Positions 38,901 through 48,780 are shown, counted from the first letter of the stretch. The stretch is 64,000 bases of DNA from Nematostella vectensis (GCF_932526225.1 NC_064048.1:3976437-4040436); one strand, 5' to 3'. The notes: a model not told the origin generated them from the letters alone. A program made the numbers and translations.

Positions 38901-41900
38901 CTTTGGTGCAGTTTTTACTTGGTTCATCCCTCAAGGCTTTGCGCAGTGTTTTCGTGGATTGTTTGGATTCCCGTACGAAGCGTGGGCGTTACAGACGCTA
39001 TTGCTAGAGTAATTACTCAATACCCAAACAAATCGACGCAGCTAATTAGCGATCTTTGATGGTCGGGCCTTCTAATGTTTGTCAACATGACATTTAAAAT
39101 TTAGCTGTAAATGCATCGAGAATTCTTTTATGATATACACTTCCAAAAGAGTCGGGTTTTTTTTAGAAATCTATAATTACGGAAAATTTATTTTGCTTGA
39201 CGTTTATCCCTTTCCATTTTGTGTTGAAACTTTTTTTTGAAGGCTAAAATAAAAATCGGAGGATTTTTTTTTGCGCATCGGGAGCATTGTTTGTCATTAA
39301 AATATACCATGCATTAAATTATTTTAAATATGAATTTTTTTGTCTTATGATTGGGCTTATTCCACAGCCTTTTTGAATAGATTTCAAAAGGCAAGAAGGG
39401 ATGATGCGGGATCCTTGGCAATATGAAGTTGCCGATCTAGGACTTCCAGTAAGGGGTTGGGAGGATTTTATGAGAAGGGAAACAGATTTGTTGTTCTTGC
39501 TACATTTACATTACCATTCTTTGGTAATTTGTTAACTTCCCCCTTATTCGTTTTAATTTGATTAATGTTAAACATCTTTTAAAGATAGAAAGCATGAAAA
39601 TAATTATTTTAAACCCAACGTACATAACAAAACAGAATGTATACAGAAAGCGTGCAGTTTTTATTAAAGAAATGGATTTTAGAAGGGTACTTTTCAAGCT
39701 TGAATGAAAATGACTAAGGCTAATAATGTTGCATAACCTCTCCCCACCAGGAACCTACTTCTCACGCTGGAACCACTGACCGCACCTCTAGAACACGGCT
39801 AGGAGCCACCTCAGCAGACCGAGACAAAAAGGAGCCAGAGGCGGATACATTCACCACACGGCGCAGTCGTCTTCAGGACCAAAACAAAGAGAATGAGGAG
39901 GGAGAGGTCTCATCATGGCGAAGAAAACGGCTAGAACGAGAGAGGGAACGGGAAAAAGAAAAGGAGAAGGCTGAGGTGCCATCTTACAGGCGCAATCGCT
40001 TCCAGGACGCAGAAAAGGAGCGCGAACAGCGGAAGGTGAGAGAGTCTGAACGTTTAGAAAAAGAAAAACAGGAGAGAGAGACTAAAGAGCGAGAATTACT
40101 AACCTTGAGAGCTAAGCAGGAGAGAGAAACTAATGAGCGAGAGGAGAGACGGCAGAAGTTGAAGGAGAACCTGGATACGCAAGAGAAGGATTCAGATGAC
40201 TCTATTGGATCTATGACTGCACAGAGCAGGGTTCGACGGCAGCGAAGGTTGCGGGAAAACCGCCGCAGCACTGGGGTTGCTTACATGCCCACTGATGAGG
40301 TAAACCTCCTCCCCTATAACTTCAGGTGGAACACCTTTCCACCGTTGCACACCTCTCTACTGTCAAGAGCACCCTTGTCTCCTGGCTGGAACACCCTTCC
40401 TTCTGGTGGGAGCCCTGTTCCTCCTGGCTGGAGACCACACCCACTCAGCAATGATAAGGCTGCTTCCTCTTCAGAGTCATTTTGGGCCCGAATGAGTTGG
40501 ACTTTGACAAAGTTAACTCTAACTGAACAACTGAATAACAGACAGACAAGTCAGTGCGTAAGAGAGAGGGAGTGACTAACCACTTGACTAAAAGTTGTCA
40601 TGCATACCATTTTTTTTTTTTTTTTTTGCATCCACATCCACTCGTGACGAGCATGCTTGGATTTTTTATTTGTATCAATATAACATTATAAAGATTGCTT
40701 GCAAAGTATCACAAAGCATTTCTTGTTCTTGTTTTGCTTCAATGTGCAATTCACTTTAAGAACTATAAAGACTTTCAAATTACGTTTAATCAAAGTTGCA
40801 TCACAAAAAATAAAAAGTGTCATATACATCATATTTTATTTGTATCCTCTTGTGGTGATGATACTTCACTTATCAGTTGTTGTCCTGATTCTTAGCTTAT
40901 AGAAATAAATACAAAAAAATTCTCAAATCATTTTAAAGCCCATGCATTCTTTTATACTTCAATTAAACATTCTCAGTCAGTTTGTTATCAGACTTTCACA
41001 TGTCATTTAAAATGCACCTTTCTCCAGGTAATAAACGTCATTGTCTTCACCCAAGCAACATTATCTGAATTTAAAACTTCATTCAACCAGCATGATATGA
41101 ATTGGCAACCAACATTCTATAGACTTGAAACTTCACACTACCAACATTCTATGAACTAACACAGTCTCACAACCCAACACAATTGACGATTTCACACCTT
41201 TGTTATTGTTTAAATTGACAACTTCATATGCCCAACAGACAATAAATTGACGAGTTCACACAATGTCCATAGACACTTTCACGTAACCGTCGTCCAATGT
41301 GTTGACAACTTTATGTAACCAATTTATTCTCAATTCACGACTTCTTACCCAACTTCTAACTGCAAAAGGCTGCAACTAATTCATTGTTGATTGGTCCTTT
41401 CCCAACTCGCTTAGCCGTATTCCTCACAAGCATTTTCACACCTCTTCCATTACTTGGGGTGCCACACCCCAATTTTGCAATCCCCCTACATGTGATGACA
41501 CAATCCCTCCATCCCCACTACACCTTACTCAGCATGCCACACCCTAAAGCCTATCCTCTAACATCGAGTTTACACCCCCTGCTCTGACAAATAGTATTGC
41601 ATCCTTTTTCACCATTGAACACCTTGTATTTAAGGCCCTTTGTGCTGTGCTATATAGTTGGTGATTGGTTTAGTCTCCTGTTTTTGTCTTATTTTGATTC
41701 GGCATTCGACCAGTGAACAATCATGTCCAAAAAATATTGCTAATACTTTGCACTCAAAAACATCTTCAAATTGTCCATTACCCGACGTGCTTAGTGATAT
41801 TTACATGATGGCCTTTTATGTTAACTCTACTCTCCCAGGCTGAGGATGATTCCACTGCAGAAGCGAGGGCAGCTAAGAGGAATACTAAAGTTAATGAGGA

Positions 41901-44900
41901 GCGACCATCATACAGAAGGAGCAGACTGCCGGAGAGGGGGGATACAGAGTCATCGGTATGTTCCTTGATGCACTTTCAGTGCCCAACCCATGCCAGAAAT
42001 GCCTCGTTACACAAGATAATCACTGTGTTCACACAACCATGCGATCAGTTCACTGCACCATTTCTTCAGAAGCACCTAAATTAAAGCTTTATTCAAACAG
42101 CACTAAGACCCACCAGCCTAGCTGTCCCATTTGCACTCCATTGACCACATCACAACAGAAATGTTGGTGAACTGCTTCAAAGAAACTCTAAATTTGATGT
42201 TCAAACAACCCAGTTTCTCGCCAGCTTTTTTGCAACAATGGTGCTGTATGTACCGGGCTAAACAATACTGGCAACTCTCACTAGCACATAGCACATCATT
42301 TTTCCATAAAGTCATGGCATTGGCAACTCAAGGCTACACTAGTCATGCATTGCTAGCACATCATTTGACAACGCTCTACCTCCGGACCACTCCTCTATCC
42401 CAAAACACTTTTGAGACACAACAACAGCACAGATGTAACTATTAATCCCCCCCCCCCCCTTATACCGATTACCAACACTTATAATCAACAGTGCCAAAGC
42501 ACACACCAAACCGTCACCAGACCGATTTATAGACTCTTTCCTTTCCTTTTGCCCTCAACGGTAGAGTCAGTAGACTAGGTTTCCCGGGTGTCAGGCTTGG
42601 TAAAACCCATCGCATTCTGGTAACCCCTATAGTGGCACTCTGTTTTACTGTGTCACGCATCTGTGTGACACCCCCTCCTCACTTAGTCAACTCATTGCGT
42701 GACCCATGTACTCATTATCATTTTCGTACCCAGGCCTCAGACCGAAGTAAAGGCTCAAGGTAAATCTCATTTGTCACGTGGTCTGTTCGTATGCATATCG
42801 TGCTTCTCACATGATTTATACGTGTACACGTGCTTGTCATGTGGTTTATTCGTGTGCATATCGTGCTTCTCACGTGATTTATACGTGTACACGTGCTTGT
42901 CACGTGGTCTATTCGTGTGCATATCGTGCTTCTCACGTGATTTGTACGTTTACACGTGCTTGTCACGTGATCTATTCATATGCATATTGTGCTTCTCATG
43001 TTATTTGTTCTTGTGCCTGTCGTGATTCTCACGTGATTTATACGTGAACACGTGCTTGTCACGTAATCCATGCGTGTGCATAAAATGCTTCTATATGATT
43101 TATGCATGTGCATATCGCGCCGACACGTGATCTAATCGGGTGCGAATCGCGCTTGTCACTCGGTGTATTCCTGTGCGCCTCTTTTTCCCCTAATTATCGA
43201 TCTACCTAATTATCGATCTGCCTGTCGTGATTTATACGTGAACACGTGCTTGTCACGTAATCCATGCGTGTGCATAAAATGCTTCTGTATAATTTATGCA
43301 TGGGCATATCGCGCCGACACGTGATCTAATCGGGTGCGAATCGCGCTTGTCACTCGATGTATTCCTGTGCGCCTCTTTTTCCCCTAATTATCGATCTACC
43401 TGTGCGAATATCTTGCCAGTGTTATCGCTAAAAATTGAGAGCAAATTCATGCCAAATGCAATTGTGTATTTATGGGCTCTCTTATTACCATTTATTTTAC
43501 CTTGAACGTGTGTTGTGTTTTTTATTGTGCAGAGGTACCGATACTACAGCCCGCGATACTCGACAGGCCCCCGCCACAGTTACAGCCCAGGTACATGGTA
43601 GCTACATACAGATTACTTAATGGAAAAGGCACGAGTTAAGGTGGATCAGTTAACGATTGAACGAGTGCATAAGCGAGGCCACAGAGTAAATTTTTATGCT
43701 ATCGCAAGAACGAATCCTCTCATAGTTCTTTCCTGATTTTAAAGCAGTCGAATATATTTTAAACGATATTTTCATTGTGTTTTTGTTTTGTTTTCTGGAT
43801 TTATATATTTTTTTAGATTTGTAGTTTCTTCTTTACCTTTTGAAAAGGTGTGCAACGAAAAACATTGTAGATCAGACATTTAATGAGAAAGTGTTCTCTG
43901 TTGTTCGACTGTTGAGGCATTGCATCATTTTGGGGCGTCTATATATTTTTTTATTTGTCTCGTAGCGTCCTCTTTCGATTTAACAAAACTATGATGACTC
44001 AATTTTGTTGATGACAATTTTGTTGTTGTTTTCAACAGACGAATATCCAAGTTACAGAGACAGATCCCATCAAACTGCGAGAGAAACTGCAAGAAGCTCT
44101 TATAGAAGTCCAACAGTACAAAGTCAAACTCGAACAAGCTATGCAGGTAACTCCCAACCTCTGATTACAGTCGTCGATTAGGTTCGTTGATTGGACTAGC
44201 TAAACAGTGCATTTTAAATATTTAAATATCTCATCATCATATCAAGAAAATTTAGCCAAAAATTGTCGTTTGTGCCAAACGCGGTCACTCCCATATAAGA
44301 AAATGTATTCCTTATTTGGAAAAACTGCATGTTTCTTGTCATTTTAACGGTTACCGTACCGCAGGTGCTTCGTAAACATTATGACTTGTAATCAGAAGAA
44401 AAAAAACAGTGACTGTGTCCATCTTTGGTCAATGGAGAAAGTATCTGAAAAGTCCTCGGTACCAGTCCCTCAAAACGACAACGTTTTCTTCATATGTTGG
44501 GGGGGGGGGGGGGGGGGGAAATGAGATTTTTTTTCCGCTTTATCTGGTACTTTAAAAATAGCATTTAGTTTATGGGAAGATGGTTTGAATTTCACCCTAA
44601 TGCAGCACGAGCACTTTGAGTCGGAGTTTCATTATCCTGAAGAGATTAAAGTGGAAAATTTTTACAAAAAGAAAAACAATAAGGCGACGAGCCGGCGAGC
44701 GCCACCGATAGCCAAGAAACAATTATGTTATTTATATCGGATAAACAAAGGCAAATGAATAAATAAAAAGGGTGTAAAGACCCAGAAAATTGTCTTTAAG
44801 ATAAAAGTACTACCTGTTATTTGTAAATTCAATATTTCCATCAAATCATAAATCAGCACAAAAAAGTGATTGCCCTTTTCATTTTACTTCAGAAGTTTGT

Positions 44901-45883
44901 TCTCTACATACCGTGGAGTTTTCGAACTAAACAGTCCATTCTTGCCGTGGACACTGACATCTGAGCTTTCTTTGTTATTGTTTGGATCAACTTCACCTAT
45001 GATAAAACCTGTAGCTTCCAAAAGTTGCAAATAGAGAGAAAATAGCCCGAAAAGTCGTCCAATTATTTGTTGAATCTATTCACTCATTTACATTTTTTGA
45101 TTTGGCAGCGCGCGAGTGTTTCTTGTTTTCCCGCCATTTTGAAATCGATCCATAAACTAATCGATATTCGCGCGAAAGCGAAAGTTGATTTGTTTTCTCG
45201 TCATTTTTATTTTAAAAAGCCATATAATAAACAACTAACTAACCTCGACCGTTCGGTCATACCGGGAAATATCAAACCTCGGTTTGGCGTATCAACCTAA
45301 AAAAGCCTCGTTCCATACGCCAAAGCCTCAGTTTGATATTTCCCGGCATGACCTCACTCTCGGTTGGTAAGTAGTTAAGCTTACACTCAATGATTTTCGT
45401 TACAGGACAAAGAAAAACTCGAACGTAAGCTGTCGAGCTTTAGCGAGGACATGAAGGTAACGCTCGTTATTCGATAAAAAAAATGATACATACTCATCAC
45501 AGAGAATTTCATTTGAACAACCCCCCCCCCCCCCCCCCTCCGCCACCCACCCACCCTCTCTACACCCGAAACGCCATGTTGTTTTGTACTGGTCAAAGTT
45601 TCTTAATCCTCGTCCAACAAAGATGGAAGTTGACGAGAGTGATGGAGACCCCAAACTCTCATGACCGTTTGTCCATGATACGAGTAGAGTTGATACGACT
45701 TGTTGCCATATGAGAGTTGATAAGAGTATTTCATTCAGCATATATGTTAGATGGAGCGTGACTGTAACGCAGTCATCTCATTCACAGCAAATCAACGACC
45801 TAAAGGCAGAGAACCAGCGCCTGAAGGACGAGAACGGTGCCCTTATCCGGGTCATAAGCAAGCTCTCCAAGCCGCCCTCGTGA
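17980..45883 (+). CDS. PPP1R12A: Protein phosphatase 1 regulatory subunit 12 (MYPT), full length
   Basis: Targeting subunit that directs PP1 delta to myosin light chain and other substrates (family knowledge). Exons: 17980-18243, 18845-18975, 22939-23057, 23446-23550, 24478-24529, 24964-25108, 25313-25405, 26678-26736, 33205-33475, 33891-34610, 39751-40299, 41839-41955, 44039-44146, 45406-45456, 45788-45883. All phases agree, giving 959 residues (vertebrate MYPT1 is about 1030). Residues 19-32 ([14 protein letters not shown]) match the MyPhoNE region, and KIQF at 44-47 is the RVxF-type PP1 dock. Ankyrin repeats span about 50-300 ([27 protein letters not shown]). Residues 304-653 are Ser/Glu/Pro-rich with an acidic run. 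Residues 654-836 are Arg/Glu-rich and end in the ROCK-type site RRSTGV (Thr827). Residues 876-959 form a coiled coil ending in the zipper [15 protein letters not shown]. Only one such inhibitory site was found, whereas vertebrate MYPT1 has two. Start: ATG 17980 in AAGATGGCGG. Confidence 0.93.
18976..21110. other. MYPT intron 2, first part: nothing recognised
   Basis: AT-rich sequence with short chance frames only. I found no exon with a family match, no tandem array and no inverted termini in this stretch. Confidence 0.5.
21115..21510. repeat. Degenerate minisatellite in MYPT intron 2
   Basis: Phrases such as GGCCAACATCA, CATAGTCTAACAT, CATGCCATAATAT and TGATATGTTCAA recur irregularly about every 50-60 bases. 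Similar fragments are found near 21660 and 22760-22870. This looks like an old, decayed tandem array. Unit boundaries cannot be fixed by eye. Confidence 0.4.
22083..22591. mobile_element. Inverted-repeat element, TTAGCCTGCTTGCAGGC family, copy A
   Basis: The left end TTAGCCTGCTTGCAGGCAGT followed by ACTCGGTGTTAT is repeated in inverse complement at the right end (ATAACACCGAGTACCGCC then TGCAAGCAGGCTAA). Arms are about 32 bases with one or two mismatches. Note the small palindrome GCCTGCTTGCAGGC inside each terminus. At about 509 bp it has no transposase frame. A shorter relative is at 48983-49138. No clear target-site duplication was seen. Confidence 0.8.
23664..24057. mobile_element. MITE with AGGGGtCATCCACACTA termini
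   Basis: AGGGGTCATCCACACTAACA followed by CAGATT on the left matches the inverse complement of AATCTGTGATAGTGTGGACA followed by GCCCCT on the right. The subterminal GTCCACACTA / TAGTGTGGACG motif recurs inside. It is 394 bp, non-coding, and lies in the MYPT intron between exons 4 and 5. The terminal sequence recalls hAT-like MITEs, but no 8-base duplication is evident. Confidence 0.7.
25678..26475. mobile_element. Inverted-repeat element, TAGCCTGAGTAAACAG termini
   Basis: TAGCCTGAGTAAACAGACCC at the left pairs with GGGTCTGTTAACTCAGGCTA at the right. Similarity continues for about 90 bases (CCCCGCTtAAAtTCTAAA, GAAACTTGAGYGAG, TGAGCAAC, GGGTAGTGATT). It is about 798 bp, in the MYPT intron between exons 7 and 8. 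Internal frames are short and unlike any transposase I recognise. Confidence 0.7.
27048..27398. mobile_element. piggyBac-type MITE with TTAA target duplication
   Basis: TTAA (27048-27051), then AGCGGCATTGTCACCAGTTT at the left; AAACTGGTGACATTGCGGCT at the right, then TTAA (27395-27398). The 22-base termini differ at two positions. The TTAA duplication is diagnostic of the piggyBac superfamily. Inside, an 80-base segment (TACTCACATCTTCAAAGAAA...) is tandemly duplicated at 27165 and 27277. It has no transposase. Confidence 0.8.
28746..28975. mobile_element. GC-rich MITE AGGGTGATTTAGATCC
   Basis: AGGGTGATTTAGATCCACGG on the left; GGATCTAAATCACCCT on the right. It is flanked by a possible 3-base duplication ATT. 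Unlike the surrounding AT-rich intron, it is packed with CG-rich inner repeats (GCCGGCAAGA, CTTGCCGGCG, GCGCGCGCACGC, TTCAGGAC twice). About 230 bp, without coding capacity. Confidence 0.8.
29031..29277. repeat. Dispersed repeat, copy 2
   Basis: Colinear with 687-960 (GACGGAAAA, AATTCGAGATAGAGAAAA, GGCTCCTTGTTTTCTGGACT, GTGAGGCCGAAATGTACAT, CATGGGCTCAGAGACGAAAA, GTCGCATTTGATATTTTGTT). It starts 55 bases after the 28746-28975 MITE. Same orientation as copy 1. Confidence 0.75.
30015..30074 (+). other. Candidate 60-nt cassette exon of MYPT
   Basis: A long pyrimidine tract and acceptor (TTTGTTTATTTAG|CCCC) and a donor (GGACTGAT|GTATGT) define 60 nt that keep the frame between exon 26678-26736 (phase 2) and exon 33205. 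Inclusion would insert a 20-residue segment containing [19 protein letters not shown] between the KR and SSITRIKD motifs. A nearby alternative donor (TAT|GTAAGA) would break the frame. The peptide has no recalled homologue, so this rests on splice signals and phase only. Confidence 0.35.
30075..33204. other. MYPT intron 8, second part: little recognised
   Basis: Apart from the repeat-family end near 30385-30432 (ends resembling 2632) and a G-rich patch near 32980-33020, I see no exon, array or inverted element in this 3.1 kb. Confidence 0.45.
33530..33619 (+). repeat. 18-base tandem repeat, five copies, just after MYPT exon 9
   Basis: Five identical copies of GTTGATAACTCGAAGTCC, 54 bases downstream of the exon 9 donor (CAAAAG|GTACTG). 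18 is a multiple of three and the exon frame stays open through the array to a stop at 33665. An unspliced transcript would therefore add a VDNSKS repeat tail. The copies are identical, so the array is young. Confidence 0.95.
35220..35700. repeat. 57/60-base minisatellite in MYPT intron 10
   Basis: Units of the form GTGGGACCCAGTAGTGTCCT + TTTTAGAGAGGT + CCAGTATATAGGAGCAGTTTT repeat about six times, becoming degenerate to the right (TTATTAACGAGGTTC). Two subtypes alternate (GTATATAGGAGC / GTGTACGAGAGC), suggesting a higher-order dimer. The long frame it creates is a by-product of the period. Confidence 0.85.
36351..36416 (+). other. Probable alternative first exon of MYPT (ankyrin-less isoform)
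   Basis: ATG at 36351 opens 22 codons ending in [12 protein letters not shown], followed by a donor (AGACAG|GTAAAT) in phase 0. That is compatible with exon 39751-40299. The AG acceptors just upstream (36340, 36343) leave it out of frame with the preceding phase-0 exon 33891-34610, so it does not fit as an internal exon. The upstream 600 bases are rich in CG dinucleotides (GCGCGCGTGTGTTTTCGCGAG), unlike other introns, consistent with a promoter. The product would carry the Arg/Glu-rich segment, RRSTGV site and coiled coil but no PP1 dock or ankyrin repeats. Confidence 0.45.
36417..39750. other. MYPT intron upstream of exon 11: nothing recognised
   Basis: About 3.3 kb with no exon supported by family similarity and no clear repeat structure by eye. 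Short frames near 37736 and 38060 have no recognisable product. Confidence 0.45.
40300..41838. other. MYPT intron 11: nothing recognised
   Basis: AT-rich with a long T run near 40611-40627. Weakly repetitive phrases (AACTTCACAC, CCAACATTCTAT, TTGACAACTT) at 41060-41350 suggest a very decayed tandem repeat. No exon was identified. Confidence 0.4.
42773..43030. repeat. 63-base tandem repeat rich in CACGTG
   Basis: Units start at 42773, 42836, 42899 and 42962 (GTCACGTGGTCTATTCGTGT + GCATATCGTGCTTCTCACGTG + ATTTATACGTGTACACGTGCTT). Each unit carries several CACGTG or near-CACGTG palindromes. Because 63 is divisible by three, open frames run through it, but their Cys/Tyr-rich products are not credible proteins. 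Confidence 0.9.
43033..43404. repeat. 194-base tandem duplication adjoining the 63-base array
   Basis: GTGATTTATACGTGAACACG at 43033 recurs at 43227. The two copies stay nearly identical through GCGCCGACACGTGATCTAAT, CGGGTGCGAATCGCGCTTGTC and CTCTTTTTCCCCTAATTATC. It lies 130 bases upstream of the candidate alternative exon 43533-43590. Confidence 0.9.
43533..43590 (+). other. Candidate alternative exon 13 of MYPT, 58 nt, frame-shifting
   Basis: Good acceptor (TTTTTTATTGTGCAG|AGG) and usable donor (AGCCCAG|GTACAT). In the phase left by exon 41839-41955 it reads [19 protein letters not shown], continuing the Arg/Ser/Tyr-rich style of the previous exon ([17 protein letters not shown]). 58 is not a multiple of three. 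Spliced to the acceptor at 44038 it shifts the next exon into a second open frame ([17 protein letters not shown]) that stops at TAA 45426-45428, removing the leucine zipper. Spliced to an internal acceptor at 44057 (GTTACAG|AGACAG) the zipper frame is kept. Confidence 0.5.
44499..44518. repeat. Poly-G run of 20
   Basis: Twenty consecutive G in a MYPT intron. Similar runs of C or G of about 17-18 occur at 45521-45538, 47762-47778, 60288-60304 and near 62237-62251, so long G/C homopolymers are a feature of this genome. Confidence 0.95.
45233..45377. mobile_element. Palindromic MITE just upstream of MYPT exon 15
   Basis: Left arm 45234-45292 (ACTAACCTCG.., CATACCGGGAAATATCAAAC, GGTTTGGCGTAT) pairs with right arm 45315-45377 (ATACGCCAAAGC, GTTTGATATTTCCCGGCATG, CGGTTGGTAAGTAGTTA). 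The spacer is about 22 bases. The element ends 28 bases before the acceptor of exon 45406-45456. Confidence 0.75.
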
Positions 45884-46021
45884 CCTGCACGCGATCTACC
45901 GCACCCTACTCCCCTTGGGCTATTTATTAATCCGTGATACGAACCCCCCTTCCTTGAAAGGGCTCGCACCTTCAGGGGAGGGGTGGGGAAGCAAAGAAGT
46001 CATGCCTTTCCCATGTTAAGC

Positions 46022-46410
46022 GACAGAGCAAAAAAATGGCAAGTTATCCCAAAATAAGGTCTGGCTAACTTCGGTAAGCTTGAAATTTTGCCTTACCTTA
46101 TATTATGTAAACCAACATATCAAAAAGTGTGTGTTTTTTTTTTTTTTCTAATGGATTTATCTTCGAGATATGAGGCTTGAGAAGAGCAATTTTCAAATGT
46201 TCAAAGTACAAATTTTCCTCGTTTTTAGGGAGAAGTCAGGCTTTGATCAGAAATTAAGCCAACTTTGCTCGCTAATATCTAAATTTCATATCTTCTAAAT
46301 TTCTTTAAAATTTGGAATTAAGCTTTTGGTCAGAGGAACTCCTTGTATGCGGAATCTTGAGCTTATATATTGAGAATTGGAAAATTTCATGCCATTTTTT
46401 TTGCTCTGTC
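46022..46410. mobile_element. Inverted-repeat element after the MYPT stop codon
   Basis: GACAGAGCAAAAAAATGGCA at the left is matched by TGCCATTTTTTTTGCTCTGT+C at the right. It is 389 bp and non-coding, probably within the 3' untranslated region or just beyond it. Confidence 0.7.
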
Positions 46411-47316
46411 ATGTTACGCTGACAAGTAGTATGCCGCTGTGTGGAGGGGTAGGGGGCTAATTTGTCCACACCGTTTTTTCGGGTATTTGCAGTACAGGAA
46501 TGGGGTGGGGATGATTTTGTACCAGGCACTGTAGATATGTCTGTTTATATACAATGAAGAACCGAATAATGAACAGAAAGTCAAACCAAAACTTAATAAG
46601 ATTTTACAATTTGGAGGTAAAGTGTCGGGTCGTGCTCGTAGTTTTATATATATTATATATATTATTATATCGATGTTTAGTGCTTATTATCTATAATTGT
46701 CTATTTCCTAGCTTATTTCACTATAGGATCCAGAACACTTTTCTATTTCGTTAGTAGCGTCGTCCCCGTGGTCACCCCTTGGCCGTCAAGGGCCTGGACA
46801 GAGACACGTGGCTTTCACGTGATCTGCAGTGTAGGCGCCGTGCCGAAGGGTAGCTATGGTAACGACATGTTAGTCTAGGTTAGTTATTAGAGCCCATCAT
46901 TGAGAAGCCAGCCATTGATAGCGACAGCAGAGAGTTTAGTTTTGTATGATTAACCGCTGCGAGCTGTGCTTTTTTCGAACAACAAAAAAATATGACGAGT
47001 AAAGTAATACGTAGCCCTATTTTTATGGGCATTTTTCCAAACGAATTATCGTTCTCCAAAATAACTGTTTCTGTTTATACCACGCCTAAGATCGTTTAAA
47101 AACAGCATCTTTATTGTATAGACTGTATTTTTGTATCTCATCGTCATCGTCATTTGTTATAGGTCTTTAGCTCAAAATTAATTGCCCGTTGAGGTTTTCG
47201 CAATTTATTTCCTCTGATCAACAAATTGTTACAATATTATTATTCTCTCTTTTTCTGTTGACTAGCCATATATTCAAAGTAGTTGCGGTAATTTTGGAGA
47301 ATTGAAATTTCCAAAG

Positions 47317-47433
47317 AATAAAAGAGAAACTGATTCAGAAATTTATGTAGCCAATAAACATGGTCGTTACATCATCGCCTATGGGCTGGCCATCCCGATG
47401 CTTGTAGAGTATGTCTGATTGACATCTAATAAA
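47317..47433 (+). promoter_or_regulatory. Candidate poly(A) signals for the MYPT gene
   Basis: AATAAA occurs at 47317-47322 and 47428-47433, about 1.5 kb after the stop codon. Long 3' untranslated regions are usual for MYPT genes, but which signal is used, if either, cannot be told. The stretch 46411-48100 otherwise shows only a small palindrome (CATCGGGGTAATCCCCGATG) near 47620. Confidence 0.3.
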
Positions 47434-48109
47434 GCAGTTCTGGGAACGTGGTTTACTTCTCGTTGCTGTACAGTACCCCATCCCCCCTTGCCTCAATCCC
47501 ATCCATCGTTAGTAGTATAGTAGGTGCTTTGAACCAAGTGGAATGTGCAATTTGCAAATTGAACACAGCAATGGGATGTGGTTTATTGCGCAACGGCATC
47601 GGTGACGTCACGTGGTGGCATCGGGGTAATCCCCGATGTCTCATTTTGGACGCCATCAGATATAAAGAATATAAGATAGCTCCCCCTAAAATTGTCTTAT
47701 GTTCGTCGAGCAAATAGATACAAATAGATACGCGTACACAGGTGGCAAACAGATACGCGCACCCCCCCCCCCCCCCCCTGGCGGCCAAAAAGTGGGTCAT
47801 TCCTTATTAGGGAATCTTCAAATCCTGTGATTTTTCCATATTACACCTATGGCTACGCCATAGGACAATCCCCGGTACGCGCCTGTTTATAATGCACAAA
47901 TGATGTTCCGTCTTGCTTGCAATCAGCTCACGGAGAACTGCAATGTTTTTTTGTCATTCGATCCCTTTCTTTTTATCTTATTTATTAGGACTTTATTGAA
48001 ACGACTATTGTTGTTTTCGATAGTATTCCTGATTTTTTAAAACATTCGTGGTGTGAGTGCCACCGTAATTGTTTGGAAACATTTATACCCGTGGTGTCAC
48101 TAGTGACTG

Positions 48110-48402
48110 GCAGCGCGCGTGATTGTGTGACACTACTCGTGACTATGTGACAGTACTCCTGGTTGCGTGACAATACCCGTGATTGTGTGTCAGTACTCGT
48201 GATCGTGTGACAATTCTCGTGATTGTGTAACAAAACTCGTGATTGTGTGACAGCACTCGTGATTGTGTGACAGCACTCGTGGTTGTGTGACAGTACTCGT
48301 GATTGTGTCACAGCACTCGTGCTTGTGTGACAGCACTCGTGATTGTGTGACAGCGCTTGTTATTGAGTGACAGCACTCGTGATTATGTGACAGCACCCGT
48401 GG
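48110..48402. repeat. 20-base tandem repeat, about 15 copies
   Basis: Units of GTGATTGTGTGACAGCACTC with variants (ACTATG, GTACTC, CAATTC). Spacing is regular without unique spacers, so this is a minisatellite, not a CRISPR array. Intergenic between the two MYPT genes. Confidence 0.95.
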
Positions 48403-48538
48403 GTGGCCAAACGGTCACAAAATTTGTGTCGCGCAACAATGTTTCCGTGGTGGCCAAACTGGGAAATATTGAGGAAACATGCGCGCGGACAACATGTCTC
48501 CGGCAACATGTGTCCTCGTTTGGCCAGGGCCATAGACC

Positions 48539-48780
48539 CTAGGCTGGGACACACTTAAAGACAGGAGACTACGCAACCAGACCATACGTGCTACTCTACA
48601 AGTCCGCCAATAATATTATCCATTGCCACACACCAGACGATTTGACACCCAACAAAAATACTCGAAGCTCTAGAAAACACTCCTGGACTTACCAGCAGTT
48701 GCAGGCCAATGTACTGGCCTTTAGGTATTCGTTCTTTCCAGGAACAATACGTACCTTTAACCTTCCTGGTAAGTGAACGC
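48539..48780 (+). pseudogene. Remnant of a non-LTR retrotransposon reverse-transcriptase C terminus
   Basis: The translated sequence reads LGWDTLKDRRLRNQTIR and then, after a one-base frameshift near 48587, LLYKSANNIIHC, ending with TRSSRKHSWTYQQLQ and YSFFPGTIRTFNLP. This matches the familiar C-terminal pattern of LINE-type ORF2 proteins: LGW..L..RR, then a TR.H block, then YSFFPRTI..WN.LP. In that last block the WN residues are lost here. It is short, shifted and truncated, so dead. It lies between the two MYPT genes. Confidence 0.65.

Noticed and set aside
42699..43047. Repetitive Cys/Tyr- or Leu-rich plus-strand frames
   Set aside because: They are a consequence of a 63-base tandem repeat whose period is a multiple of three.
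48110..48402. Regular 20-base repeats suggestive of a CRISPR array
   Set aside because: No unique spacers between repeats, and the context is a eukaryotic genome; it is a minisatellite.
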